From Paramacrobiotus metropolitanus (Eukaryota; Tardigrada; Eutardigrada; Parachela; Macrobiotidae), in assembly GCF_019649055.1 (NCBI RefSeq), contig NW_026570223.1, positions 1,674,001-1,738,000 on the forward strand: a DNA stretch of 64,000 bases. The letters run 5' to 3'. Both the position numbers and the translations under genes were made by a program. The notes under the pieces are model-generated. The model was not told the origin of the DNA. It worked only from the letters and a program-made list of their open reading frames with translations, and did no database searches. Shown one piece after another: positions 24,875 to 36,504 of this stretch (positions within the stretch are counted from its first letter, which is position 1; the number at the start of each line of letters is the position of its first letter).

Positions 24875-26183
24875 ATGTTGCGATCCTTAGCCCGATTGTG
24901 GCCACATGCCCGTCTGGTATCGGGCACGTCTTTCCTAGAATCCCGCGCAGCCGTGCCTCTCCTTCACACCGTGTCTTTCTCTTCCCACAAAGACGCTCGC
25001 ACTCCAGATTCCTCCCCGAACCCCCATGACTGCGCGACCGACCATCTCGGGCAGAGTTCCTCGAAGAAAACCCACTCGCTGGCCCGTAGTAACTTCCACA
25101 AAGACACGGAGCAGGCGCTGAACAAGCAGATCAACCATGAACTGTCGGCGCACTACACGTATCTGGCCATGGCCGTGTACTTTGACCGCGATGATGTGGC
25201 ACTGCCCGGCTTCTCCAGTTATTTCTTCGATAAGAGCCTGGAGGAGCGCGGGCATGCCATGATCTGTGCGCGCTACCTGAATAAGCGCGGCGGTCGAGTG
25301 AAGTTGGAGGATATTAAAAGCCCGAAGAAGTGCGAGTGGAAGACGGGATTGGAGGCGATGGAAGAGGCCCTGGAGATGGAGAAAAGCGTCAATGAAACGC
25401 TGATTGAACTGCACCGGATCGGCAGCGAACACGGCGATCCGCAGGTAAAAAAAATGCATCTTTTTTGAATCTCAGCAAGTTATCGCAGCCTTCTGCTTGC
25501 GAATCTTTTAAGCAAATTTTAATTTACTTGAACATTTTCCACAGAGGCAGGGCTTCTTATGCCTATAATCTTATTAGAGCTTGCATGTATATAGTTAATT
25601 TTATTATTTTGTAATTTTTATATCCTTGCGTTTTCATGATTGCATCGAAAAGACCGGAAAGGATATTATTTTGGGGTTTTTTCAAAAAATGTGTTTTATT
25701 AATTGTGACCCTCGATGCTCGTACAGAGTGTACTGTATATCTACATGTACATACTATAGAAGTATGCACAAATCACGACAGACCAATAAAGCCGATTTGC
25801 AGGTACTACCATACACGGTGCCACAGCAGTGTCAGTTTTTAGTTTAAAATTTTAAACCATGGTTGTGAAATAAATGCAGCTAAATGTTAGACATAACTGA
25901 CATATATTTAGCAGTACGCAACATGAATGGAATAATTAGCGAACAGATTCAATGTTCATGTTTTTATTTCCAGCTGACCACTTTTGTGGAGGATAATTTC
26001 TTCCAAGAGCAGACGGAAGACATAAAAACCCTGGCGAATTACGTCGGCATACTGCGTAAAGTCGGGCAGGGACTGGGTGAATTTGAGTTTGACTACGAGA
26101 TTCTACGGAAGCAAGGCGAACTGAAGAAATTTACGGCGGCCGCGGAAAAGAAAGGCCCTAACAATCCCGTGCCCGGCCCGTGA
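24875..26183 (+). CDS. ferritin, heavy-chain type, with mitochondrial-like leader
   Basis: Exons 24875-25444 and 25974-26183 join in phase 0 to 259 codons. The ferritin fold starts near residue 72. All ferroxidase ligands of human H-ferritin can be aligned: Glu in INHELSAHYTYL, Tyr in HYTYL, Glu-Glu and His in SLEERGHAM, Glu in LEMEKSVNE and Gln in FFQEQ. It is therefore an iron-oxidising H-type subunit. The first 35 residues are rich in Arg, Leu and Ser and have hardly any acids (MLRSLARLWPHARLV), as in a mitochondrial presequence. No secretory signal peptide is evident, unlike many arthropod ferritins. I found no convincing iron-responsive element before the start codon. The C-terminal tail after the last helix is longer than in human FTH1. 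Confidence 0.93.
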
Positions 26184-27348
26184 AAAGCTTTAACAACGGC
26201 GCATCGCATTTCATTTCTTGGTGATTTCCGGTAGTGGTTTAATTAACATTTCACTACAAATCTTGAAAAGTTAATGCTTTTTTGTACGCTTTGATCGCTG
26301 GGATAAAGTGACCTTCACAACCTGTATAATTTCAGATTTAAATGCCGAATTTGCGAATGGGTTTTTCCTTACTATTCAAGTGATAACGTTTTTTTCGGAA
26401 GTGTAGGATATGAACATGAGCTCCAAACTATTGCAACTGTTAATGATAAAAATCATTGTGGACATATCGCCCATGTGTTGTGAACTGGTGAAATCCACTT
26501 CTTCCGATCCGGAATTCTTGCGTATTGCATGGAAATAGTCAAATAGTGGTAAATAGTGGCATCCTATAATTCATATTATTGCACATACTTTAGGATTTAG
26601 GAGTAAGTTGCTTACGAATTACGATGCAAGCCTCGAAAGTGATAACTTGTAAAGCTGCAAATGCTAATTTATTTCGTATCCTCTCTGTTGAGTCTATTCC
26701 AACAATTTTATGCAAAATAATTACAATGATACCATAACCGATGAAAATGTTGGAAAACATTAACTTCCACTGTGTGCTTCAGTTCAAATTCTACGTAAAA
26801 TTTAATGATTACGGAGGAAGTTGCGCTGGCTTTACATGGTAATTTAATCAGTAGTATGATATTTAATTAATACAGTTCATGTTTGGCGTAATAAAATTGT
26901 AATACGAATTATGCAATACATAGAACAATGTCTGCGTGTTTGACCAGTAAGTGCATGTTCCCCAGCTGTGCGACAGGGAGGCCCCGCTGCTCCGCGGGGG
27001 TATTTCTCGGCATTGCATGCCTGGGAAATAATCGCTCTAAATGCCAAAAACTATTCCACAGCGCATAAAACAGACGTCATCATGGAAACGTAAAGCAAAC
27101 AGTCTATGAATCCTGATTAATAAGCGCAAATTGTCGTTAATCAGTTTGAACGGCAGGTTCCGGTTATAGTTGGTTTATAGTTCTGGAAAATTTTTGCATA
27201 TTTAATTATGTATCTCATATCTAAGAATGCAGAAGCAGTATATATATCATGCTTCGAAACTACACGGGAAATGGTTAGGAATAGCACAATACAAGTGCTG
27301 TAAATATAGATATTGCTGGAATATATTTGTGTATTGTGCTTTTTTATC
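26184..27348. other. intergenic, no gene recognised
   Basis: This AT-rich stretch between ferritin and the first lectin-like gene has no supported open frame. A GC-rich hairpin CCCCGC-(6)-GCGGGG lies at 26982-26999. I see nothing else in it. Confidence 0.4.
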
Positions 27349-28385
27349 ATGGCCGCACAACGGTTCTACGTACTCCTCGCCGGTGTGGTAAGCATTATTT
27401 GTTTGAAAACTAACCCTAGCTACATTTTACCTAATTTGCAATAAAACAGAATCAGTTTTTGCAGCAATTGTGAGCAACGAAATACAGATATTACCAGAAA
27501 TAATTTCTGCTCTATTGTGATACACGCAGTTTTAATACTTGATTCATGTACCCAAGCTATTAAATAATGTGATTGAGCTATTTTTCGATGTCTTTGGAAA
27601 CTTTTCTAGGCTGTTTTGCTGGTCGGCATAAAAAGCGACGTGAAGACAGTGAAGCCATTAAACGGCAACCGTATCCGCACGGTGGAAATCCCGGAGAATG
27701 AACCGATGACCTTTGAATGCAGCAATGCCAATCAGCCGTATATGGACCTGAAATCCGCACTCTTCCTGGAAACTTACGTCTTTGATAAAAAACAGCAATC
27801 ATGCCGGCTGACCCCGAGCTTCTGCCAGCCCAGTTCCAATCTACTGCGCCTTCCGGACGGGATTGCACCCATGTTCAGCGACTGCTTCAACCAGCGCACG
27901 TGCACCTTGTCCTTTGATAAGACGGACCGGATGTCTTTGGGTCAGTGCGGCCTGGCCACGCCTATGCGGCTGGTGGTGACCTACAACTGCTCCGATGTGC
28001 AAGTGGAGCTGCCCAAGCCGGACGAAACACTGAAGAATGTAAGTCAAATGTGTATAGTACATTATTATTTTATTATCGAAATTACGTAGTCAAGTGCGCA
28101 GCGTGCATATAAAAATAGTTACTTACTGCTTGCGCATTTTGTTTATCTCATGACTGGCTTACTGTACATGATAACGACGTTCTAACGACTTTCATAAACC
28201 CTTGTAATTACGAGGGTTGTAAGCACAACAATGATTACTGCACTTGTTTGGAGTGCAAAACCGCATCATAAGCACATCATCATTGTTGATTCTTAATTAT
28301 TGTTAACCAATATGGCCTGTTGTAGGCATTGTTTGATAGCCCCTCCTGCAACATGAACTCCAAATTGCGACGAGCTTGCGGCTAA
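27349..28385 (+). CDS. small secreted SUEL-type lectin-like protein, copy 1
   Basis: Exons 27349-27387, 27610-28038 and 28326-28385 join in phase 0 to 175 codons. The first exon and the start of the second encode a signal peptide (RFYVLLAGVAVLLVG). The body is one cysteine-rich domain with the D-galactoside/L-rhamnose-binding (SUEL) pattern: MTFECSNANQ, SALFLETYVF, CFNQRTCTLSF, GQCGLATPMRLVVTYNC. The last exon is only 20 codons and ends in a cysteine-rich tail finishing Cys-Gly-stop. Copy 2 next door has the same exon plan and the same Cys-Gly end. The role is unknown; a secreted carbohydrate-binding protein is inferred from the domain. Confidence 0.72.
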
Positions 28386-29235
28386 CGACTCTGAGTTTAT
28401 TGTCATCCTCAAATATATCGGCCAACTCCCTAGTCTAATCCTTAAATAATGGTCATATCAAGGTTATATTGTCAGGATATGAGTACTTCTAGTGTACTTA
28501 CTTTCGAAACCAGTAATGAATACTTGGACTTACGTGTACGTACTTTATAAACGAACGTCGAACTACAAATTAATAAAGGTACCAAACATATTTTGGTAAT
28601 CTACACAGATGAATGTTGAAATTTATGGATATGCGCTTACCTAAAGCCGGCTAAAGGTAAGAGTTCCAAAAACGATTGCGCACATGCTCACTTGTACTGT
28701 ACCTACTCTAAACTTAAACGATCTCACAATATTGTCTGTCGTCGGCATTATATGTAAGTTCCCAGCGTGATTAACTCCATGGAACAATACCATAAAAATG
28801 AACTAAAATCGTTTTATCACCGCCAGGCGCGCCACTAAACCGAACCTTTGTCAGGAAATTTAACCCCGAACACGTTACGGATCACAAGTACAGACTCTGT
28901 ATGTCGATCAACTAGCACTGTCGTGTTTTGAATTTTTTTATTAAATTGTTGAGTCCATTACCATTTGGTCCAATCCAATGCCGATAAATTCACAAAAAAT
29001 AATGTTCTCGTAATTCATGTGGGTTGTAAAACTTTATGACCTTTGTGTATACGGTCTTTCTTTAAGTTCCGGTTTATAATGGCTGGCATGTAACCGGTGC
29101 AGCAAGGTAGTTAACAAAGTCTCATTTCTCGGTTTTACTCAACATCACGCATTATAATGTCCTGCACTTTAAACACTGCTCAGAAAACAGTCGCAGATAT
29201 TTATGTACTAGTACCGTTTACACATCACCCAGAAG
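28386..29235. other. intergenic between lectin-like copies 1 and 2
   Basis: I recognise no coding, RNA or repeat feature here. Confidence 0.35.
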
Positions 29236-30561
29236 ATGGCCGGATGGTACACGCATATGAAACATTTATATGTCATTCTGGTAAGACAAAGTTTTTAATT
29301 TGTTTTCATGTAAAATTAAAATAATGCTTATATCTATATCAAAATTGTTTGTAGGGTTACTATCTTACGTACAATAGGGTGCTTAGCGTCTTATCAGTGT
29401 TGCCTATTAATTTCATTTACACATGCTACAATCTACAATAATACGATACTAATGTTATACGAGCATTAATTGTAGACTCTTGTACGTTCATAACATTATA
29501 TACGAGTAGATATTGTTCTTGTACCGGTGCACGTGTATATATGTACTACGTGTTATTGACGATTATAGTACAGTTCGATTCATACTTTCGAAACTTTTGA
29601 TTAAGCATAACTCTAAAAAGCTCAGGATTGTGGATGTAGATAATTGGCGGCATTTTTGCCGCTCACGCCGTCAGCACAGTCGTCACATCGTACTCGGATG
29701 AGCGCGAACGCATTGTGGAGTTCGCTGAGGACGAGGATGTGGAACTGCAGTGCAGCACCAACACGGAACCCTATATGAACATAGTCTCGGCGCGTTTCAT
29801 GGAGTCCTACCAGTACAATGTCAAGTCCGGACGCTGTCAGATCTCGCCGACCTTTTGCCAGGGTACTACCGTGCCGATTATGGAGTCGCAGCTGGGAAGC
29901 TGCTTCAATACACCGTCCTGCCAACTGCGCTACACCAGAGCCGACCGGCAGAGAGCGTCCAACTGTGGATTATCGATGCCCATGCGACTGGTGGTGAGTT
30001 TCAGTTGCCATCACAAGCCGGTACCGAAACCGCCACCACAGAAACAAGTTAATGTATGTCGATCTACTGTGTGCACAATATAATTCCAGTAAACCTGATT
30101 GAAATTCTTAAGAAAACTAACGATTAACAATATCGCATGTGGAATGATACGTGATAGTGCCAGTTCATAAAGGTAAACACGTATCCGATTCGTGAAATCA
30201 GAAATAAAATTGAAATCATAGAAAGTAAAAGTCTACGGACTGTAAGTATACGGACCGTGGTGAAATACAAACAAAACTGAAAGTGAAAGCACAAAGCATT
30301 TATTTCTTATGCAGAATTGTAATCCGTTCATCATTTATTCAACGTTTACAGTTATGAACTAACAACATTAATTTGAATAAAGTGTAAAATATAAACATTA
30401 AACATACAGTTACGATTTTTATTTTCTTCAGTTATTTTAAGAATTCGGTTGCACGCAGGAAATCGTTACAATTTAACGGCTTACAGTTGTTTTTTTGTTT
30501 GCAGAGTATGTACAACTCTGCCACGTGCGGACTGTCATTTTTCCGGAAACTGTGCGGCTGA
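29236..30561 (+). CDS. small secreted SUEL-type lectin-like protein, copy 2
   Basis: Exons 29236-29280, 29640-30053 and 30505-30561 join in phase 0 to 171 codons. The signal peptide spans the first junction (HLYVIL then IIGGIFAAHAVS). The domain has ELQCSTNTEPYMN, ARFMESYQYN, CFNTPSCQLRY and SNCGLSMPMRLVVSFSC, closely parallel to copy 1. A Pro/Lys linker (KPVPKPPPQKQ) precedes a short tail exon that ends Cys-Gly-stop. The tail exon is supported by phase, acceptor and its similarity to copy 1. It is a tandem paralogue of unknown ligand. Confidence 0.72.
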
Positions 30562-31111
30562 TAAAATATTTTCAAGGCATGGTCAAACAATCTTTGCTGT
30601 TCTTTGTTTTATAAAAAGAGCTACATTGAGTTTGTCCTTGAAACCATGCACTTTCATCTGATGTCTAACAAAACCGCTGCAACGAAATAAAAATCCAAAT
30701 ATGACAGTTTAACGACAGTATCTTGAAGATCGCAGTGACTGGCAGACGGACGGAAGTTTCTTTTTATCTCCCTGCAAAACGGCCAGCGTTAAGCTTGATT
30801 GATTCGTACATATTAACTGGATTCATTTGCGTAAGAAAAAAAAATATTAGTAAAGAATTTATCAAGCTTCGTAATAGTTACTTGCACTGCAGAACGTCTG
30901 TTTAGGTATATAGCAGCCGGAATACTACAATCGTTAGCCGTCATCATGATAAGCCTATTTATTATTGATCATGGTTTACTTCAAGTTTACTAGGAAAGCG
31001 CGCTAACAAGCCAAACAAGCCAAAACAATACAGAAACATGCAAAATAATTTTCTACGATTAAACTCATTAAACGAACAGTTACCTCGAGTTTAACCGTAA
31101 TGTAATGTTAC
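30562..31111. other. convergent intergenic or 3' part of lectin-like copy 3
   Basis: By analogy with copies 1 and 2 a short terminal exon of the leftward copy 3 should lie here, but I could not identify one with confidence. Nothing else was recognised. Confidence 0.3.
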
Positions 31112-32163
31112 CTGTTTGTTGACGCTGACCACTTTGGACCGGACGCAGCGGTACATCACCACCAGTTTCATCTTGGTCTTCCCACAAGAACTGCCCAGAT
31201 CCTGCTTACTGGCGGATAACACACAGGATTTCTTCCCATCACAAGCCCACGATAAGAGCTCCCGGACATTGTCGCCGTTGCAGGGTGCGCGGCTGTCGGG
31301 CGTCGACCGGTCCGGCCGGAAGTAGGAGTTGCCGATAATCAGGGACGGGAAGTTGGGACTGCAGGCGATGGTCTGGCTGGAGCCTTCCTTTATTTCCAGG
31401 GCTTTGTGGCCGGATAAGGGAATGTCTTCGGTGGGGGATGAGTAAACTCCCTGCAGAGATGAACATGCTGGTACAGATACTTACAATACTAAGTTTACGT
31501 GATATGTAACTATGTAAAGGCATATTTCTATATGACTATAACCATAATTAAAAAGCTTAGCAGAAAGCCGAAAAGCATCTGTCATTAAATTATCAGTCAA
31601 GGAAAAAACGGTATGCAAAGGAAAACAAGGATTATTTTGCTCTGAGCTTTGCACAAGTAATACGCTAGCCAAAGCGTAGATGTGTTCTGCCATACAACGT
31701 GAATGATAATAATCGGCATCTGCCACTGCGCTACAAAACTACGTTAGTTATAATTTGTTCTCGTCGACACAGATATTGAACCTCGATTATGCATACGAAC
31801 TTTAACGAATTATTGTAGAAAGCACATTAGTCAACAATCTTCAGAAAGTCGTCCGACAGCTATTATATATTTAAATTTCTCAAACCACGGCCGTCGGACA
31901 GTAATGAGCCAGTGACCTATGTACAGAGAATGTTTGACAAAATGAATATCATTATATCAAAAAAATTTAATTAGGTGTTCGGAAAATACTGGCTATACTA
32001 ACGTAAGTTAAAACGCACTATCGTAAATGGCTAAAATGAAGAAAAGCCGGAAAATGTTAAAAACTATTCCAAAAGTCAGTTTCAAAAACCCGTTCTGACT
32101 TACCGTGCCCCCAACTGACACAAGGACGAAAACAAGGAGCAACTTCGGATATCCCATTGTCAT
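31112..32163 (-). CDS. small secreted SUEL-type lectin-like protein, copy 3 (last exon unresolved)
   Basis: Exon 1 (32163-32104) encodes a signal peptide (KLLLVFVLVSVGGT). Exon 2 (31450-31112) encodes one domain with TIACSPNFPSLII, NSYFRPD, CDGKKSCVLSASK, SCGKTKMKLVVMYRC. Both junctions are phase 0, the same plan as copies 1 and 2, but on the opposite strand. The domain is more divergent than between copies 1 and 2. The frame after NKQ runs into a GTAACA donor, so at least one more exon must exist below 31112. Function is unknown beyond predicted secretion and lectin-like fold. Confidence 0.62.
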
Positions 32164-33108
32164 TCCAAGCATTCAGCCACCAATACCGTGGGATTTGTCT
32201 GCTGCCAGTCGAATCACTTCGTCATGCCGTTCAAGGGAGGAACGCAAAATAAGTTATGCGGAACAACAAAGAGCAGCCGAAGCCGCTGCAGCGCGGGGCC
32301 AACAAACACGTGCAACGGTGGCGGCGGTGCAGGTGCGGCATTTCGGGTGACATTTCACGTTTATTCGTCCTGAGAAGTAACAGTTGAATGGAACGCTCTG
32401 TTCGACGCCTGCGTCGAAAAAGCCTCAAGGTATCCACATCACAAACAAATCCATTTCAATATTACGGAACGCAACAGCAAACCAGAAAATCATTAATCAG
32501 TTACGCCACTTACGTAACCCCACAGTTACACCTTGCCCATCAAAAGCCCGCGTTTTGTTAACTGGCGCTCTCTGCCTCTGAACTTATGTTCCAAAGCAGA
32601 ACTAGAAGTATGATCAACTTCTCCCTTATTAAAGAGATATGTATTTTAGTAAATAATAACGGAAGAACTCATATTTTTACTTATTAGCATGCGCTTCCGG
32701 ACATATCTTTGTCATTTATCCAATCCAATATCTCATATACTCGCAATGACATTATATATATCAAAATATAAAAGTGTCCACATTTAAATATCGAGTTCCT
32801 TCCAGGAACTATCCAAAAATTACCGATTCTCAGAATAGTATTAGAAGTAAAGCGAAAGCCCGTCTATTTAGTTTCAAACTCAACGTAATTTCAAGCTATA
32901 AATATAAAGCTGCCCAAACAAAAGCAACCCATAACAAATCCAATCCGTGAAAGATCTGTCCAACAGGAAATATCATCCACCACTCACAATTGTCAATCAT
33001 GTGAGAAACTTATCCCTCGCAATATATATCACAGCACACTCTCCTTGGTTCCTACAAATTAATGCCAAATTAGTCACGATGCGTTCATTTAATTTTTTAA
33101 ACGTCAGA
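32164..33108. other. intergenic, no gene recognised
   Basis: The stretch contains the likely promoter of lectin-like copy 3 and the 3' flank of JMJD6. The open frames are short and without motifs. Confidence 0.35.
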
Positions 33109-35915
33109 CTAACGTTTTGCATGATTCCCATTATAATCCAGACTGCCTTGTCCGCTGTCCGGTGAATCCCGCGAACGTTTGCTCATCATTCCGCCCTTCC
33201 TGGGTGGTTCGCGCTCCGTCTCACCGTCACTTTCCGAGGAGCTGCTGGAACTGGATGAACTGGACGATGAAGAGCAGCTGCTACTGTCATCCGACTGGAC
33301 GCCGGTGTTACTGCTCAGATCCACTTGGTCGGCGATGGCCGCGATTTCCGGCCGGCATTCTTGCAAGGTTTTGTACCACTGGCGGGCCAATTTAGGCCGG
33401 CCACGGGCGGTCTTGTGCCAGACAATGGGGAAATTTATCACACTACGAAAAAACTATGTACTTCCAATTTCAATTCTGCACGTAAAAATGCACGTAAAAA
33501 ACTTATCCAGCAATTTAACGTAGATTTCTGTTGCAAAAATAAACAGGCAAGATTTCGCACCATTTTAGATTAACATGCGGACCGGTATTGCCCGCAATTT
33601 AGTACTGTACAGGAAACATCAATGTTTGAATAAAAATATTATCCCACACTAACCTAGCAAAATTCTGTGTCACGGCTACGGTATCAGTGAGATTCACAAC
33701 CACATGCCACCAGCCACCTGGAACAAAAACTGTTTCGCCGGGATGCTGTAGAATTTCCAGCTGAAAGACAAACAGACAAACGGGTAAACTCGGGACGGTA
33801 AAACTTTATATTGGTGAAGGAAGCGAGACAAAACCGGCGAAGTTAGAAGGATACGGTTGTATTACCGCATAATCAAAGAAAATTTAAGAGTTCATCTCAA
33901 ACAGTATACGGTCAATATTCATAAAAACAAGGAATTTTTGTAAAATAATACCAGTGACCTTGTTTATAAAAACATTCAATCCAAAAACATATTTGGTTAA
34001 ATACCGTTAAAACTATTTCGATTTCAAAGGTTGCATTAGGCGTAAATTACAAATCTGATAGAGGCAATCACCGGGACCATTGGCCATACTACTACGAAAT
34101 CCCTTCATTTTGAGGTAATGCAGAACTAAGAAGCATGGGATGAAGTACACCTGATTATAGTCGAATGACTCGTATCACTGGCTGCGAAATGAAAGAATGA
34201 TGTCTGTAGTAAGTTAACTAATTTGGTTTGGAAAGAGTGCAAATTATTAAGCTTCAACAAAACCGATCTAACAGCGTACCGCTCGGTACTGGGCTGGCCA
34301 ATCCGGACGCTGGGTTTTGGGATATGCATACTGGAACCAGGACACGGCTTCGTTGGTTTGTCGCGGTGCATCCATGCGGGACACCTTGAGCAGGTCCTTT
34401 GGCACACAGGTAGGCAGCAAACACCACCGTTTATAGCCATGCACTAGAGCATTCCACGCACTGGTCCCCAGTGGATCAATGTGGATGCCCGTGCCGGAAC
34501 GGGCTGGTCCCATGACGAACCAGCGATAGGGCGGACGCCGTTTCCGTTCGGCATAATTAAACAGATCATCCGCAAAATATTCCGGGATGGTGTAATCTTT
34601 CACCAGACCATTTTCACCGGTACGCTGTCAACAAATGTTATTCTGCATAATCGAACAACATAAACGTTGCAAATTAACGCCGATACTCGCTAAAGGAACC
34701 GAATATGTTAACTAAATGGATATTACTTTATTTAAATCGTAAAAAAAACCGCGGTAACGGACGATTTAAATGCTCAAATAAGAATATCCCCGATAACAAA
34801 AATATCCCGATTTGTTTTTATAAAACTATCCTAAGAACAACAAACGCACGTTAATTAAACATGATAAAAATTAAAAATCAATAACTTTTATCCTACACTT
34901 TCAGCTATTTTTAGTTAACCTGTAATATATACAGGGTGAGAAAATTTCGCGTACACCACTGAAATCCTTTTTCGCTGACCTCAACGAAGCTGCTGTCAAA
35001 AATGTACAATGGACTATCATCATCCGTGTTGGCATAATATCGCAAATAATGATCCATTTTAAATCGCACTGAATAGCCGTCATCATCCTCGCCCACTTTG
35101 AACCGTTCATGGCCATATTTTTCCATTAATTCCTGCACAATCAAAAATCAAGATTTAACCCGAAGTATGTCGCATGTCAATACTGAACACTTAATCATGG
35201 CAGCGTAATGGCTTATATTTATAACAATGCACACGAAACTGCAAATTTCGAGAAATCAGTTGAAAATCATTCACTTTATTTGCTACTTAATAATTATCCA
35301 AAAAATTTACAAAACGTTAACAATTTTTGGACATGCGCACGACGCAGATTCGAACACGAACAAGTAAAATAATCTACACGCTATACTTACAATTGCATTT
35401 GATCGTGCAAATGCCGGGCGCAAATTTTTTCCCGAAATTTCAGTGGAATTTAATCGAAAATTATATATTACCACCTGTGTTTACCTTTGGGGTCCAAGCA
35501 GTTACGGCTGGCCAGTTCTTCTGTGCATTGCGAATAACCACGGGTGTGTAGGTTGATTCATACTTCTGGATGAATTCATCACAAGACACCTGGGCAGCAT
35601 CTATCCTGCTAACGTTATCCTTCACGCTAGCTTGCGAAATATCGAAGTTGGCTGCGAAGCGCAATGCATTCCAGTCAGCGGGCGTCTTCAGCTCTACAGT
35701 AAAACTGGATAACAACATCTTTTCACTATGGCTGTAGCATGTGATAAGCATAAAATTCTGGTGAAAGGAAATGCGAAAACAAGACAGCCCTTTCGCTGCT
35801 GACGCACATTTGCTTTGAATCAGAAACTTCGGATTTCGCATTCCACTAAAGGCAATTTCTAAGTGGCAAAGGCTGTAGACTCTTACCAGATCGTGAAGCA
35901 ATTTTTGCGCTCCAT
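33109..35915 (-). CDS. JMJD6: JmjC-domain oxygenase JMJD6
   Basis: Exons are 35704-35485, 35132-34980, 34624-34280, 33760-33654 and 33442-33109, plus a short first exon most likely starting at 35915. The order of matches follows JMJD6: [91 protein letters not shown] and [20 protein letters not shown]. The iron ligands are the His and Asp of HID and the His of WWHVV. The C-terminus has a poly-serine run, also present in the human protein. JMJD6 is a nuclear Fe(II)/2-oxoglutarate dioxygenase that hydroxylates lysines of splicing factors. The choice of first exon is uncertain; the rest is firm. Confidence 0.9.
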
Positions 35916-36504
35916 AACTTCTCCGCAAAATCGTCAGTGGGGTTCGCATTCATCACTGAAACCTTGCAATCTCCATTCTCCATTGCGTACAACAGCCGTA
36001 AAGATTTTTACTGATGCTGGACTTAAAAGAAGTGCTGCGTTTCATTAAGTTTCTATTAAATCTATACGAATGCAAATTAATTATCAATTCTTTTTATCCA
36101 AAAACTTATTAACAATTTAAGTGACTTTAACTGTTAAAGTTAAAGTCTTTAACATTTCAATTTTTCAAAAACGAAAGAAGCAACGCAGCTGGCGTAACGC
36201 GCCAGCCCGTTTAGTAGGGAAAATCCCTCAGACAGAACTATGGTTCGTTACGCCTCTTAAACCAGACCGTTTTAAGCGGAACGTTACTTGTGGTTTGCCA
36301 CTCCACACTGGTCGACGTCTGTCGCCTCTTTGAGTTGTTGAAGACCGCAGTCCACTGAACAGTTTTTTTTCTGTTCATTAGTCAGTGCTCCACTTCCCGG
36401 TGAATTTCTTTGCATATTTTTTCCGTCTTCGAGTTGGAATTTACAAATCGATTTTTCTCCCTCTCACGTCTAAACAGTTTGTTGTTCCAACAGATATCGT
36501 TAAA
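35916..36504. other. divergent promoter region JMJD6 / SLC22
   Basis: The two genes point away from each other over about 590 bases. No repeat or RNA gene was recognised. Confidence 0.4.

Noticed and set aside
25815-25845. CAGTGT loop resembling an iron-responsive element in the ferritin intron
   Set aside because: The flanking stem does not pair properly and the site is intronic, not in the 5' untranslated region.
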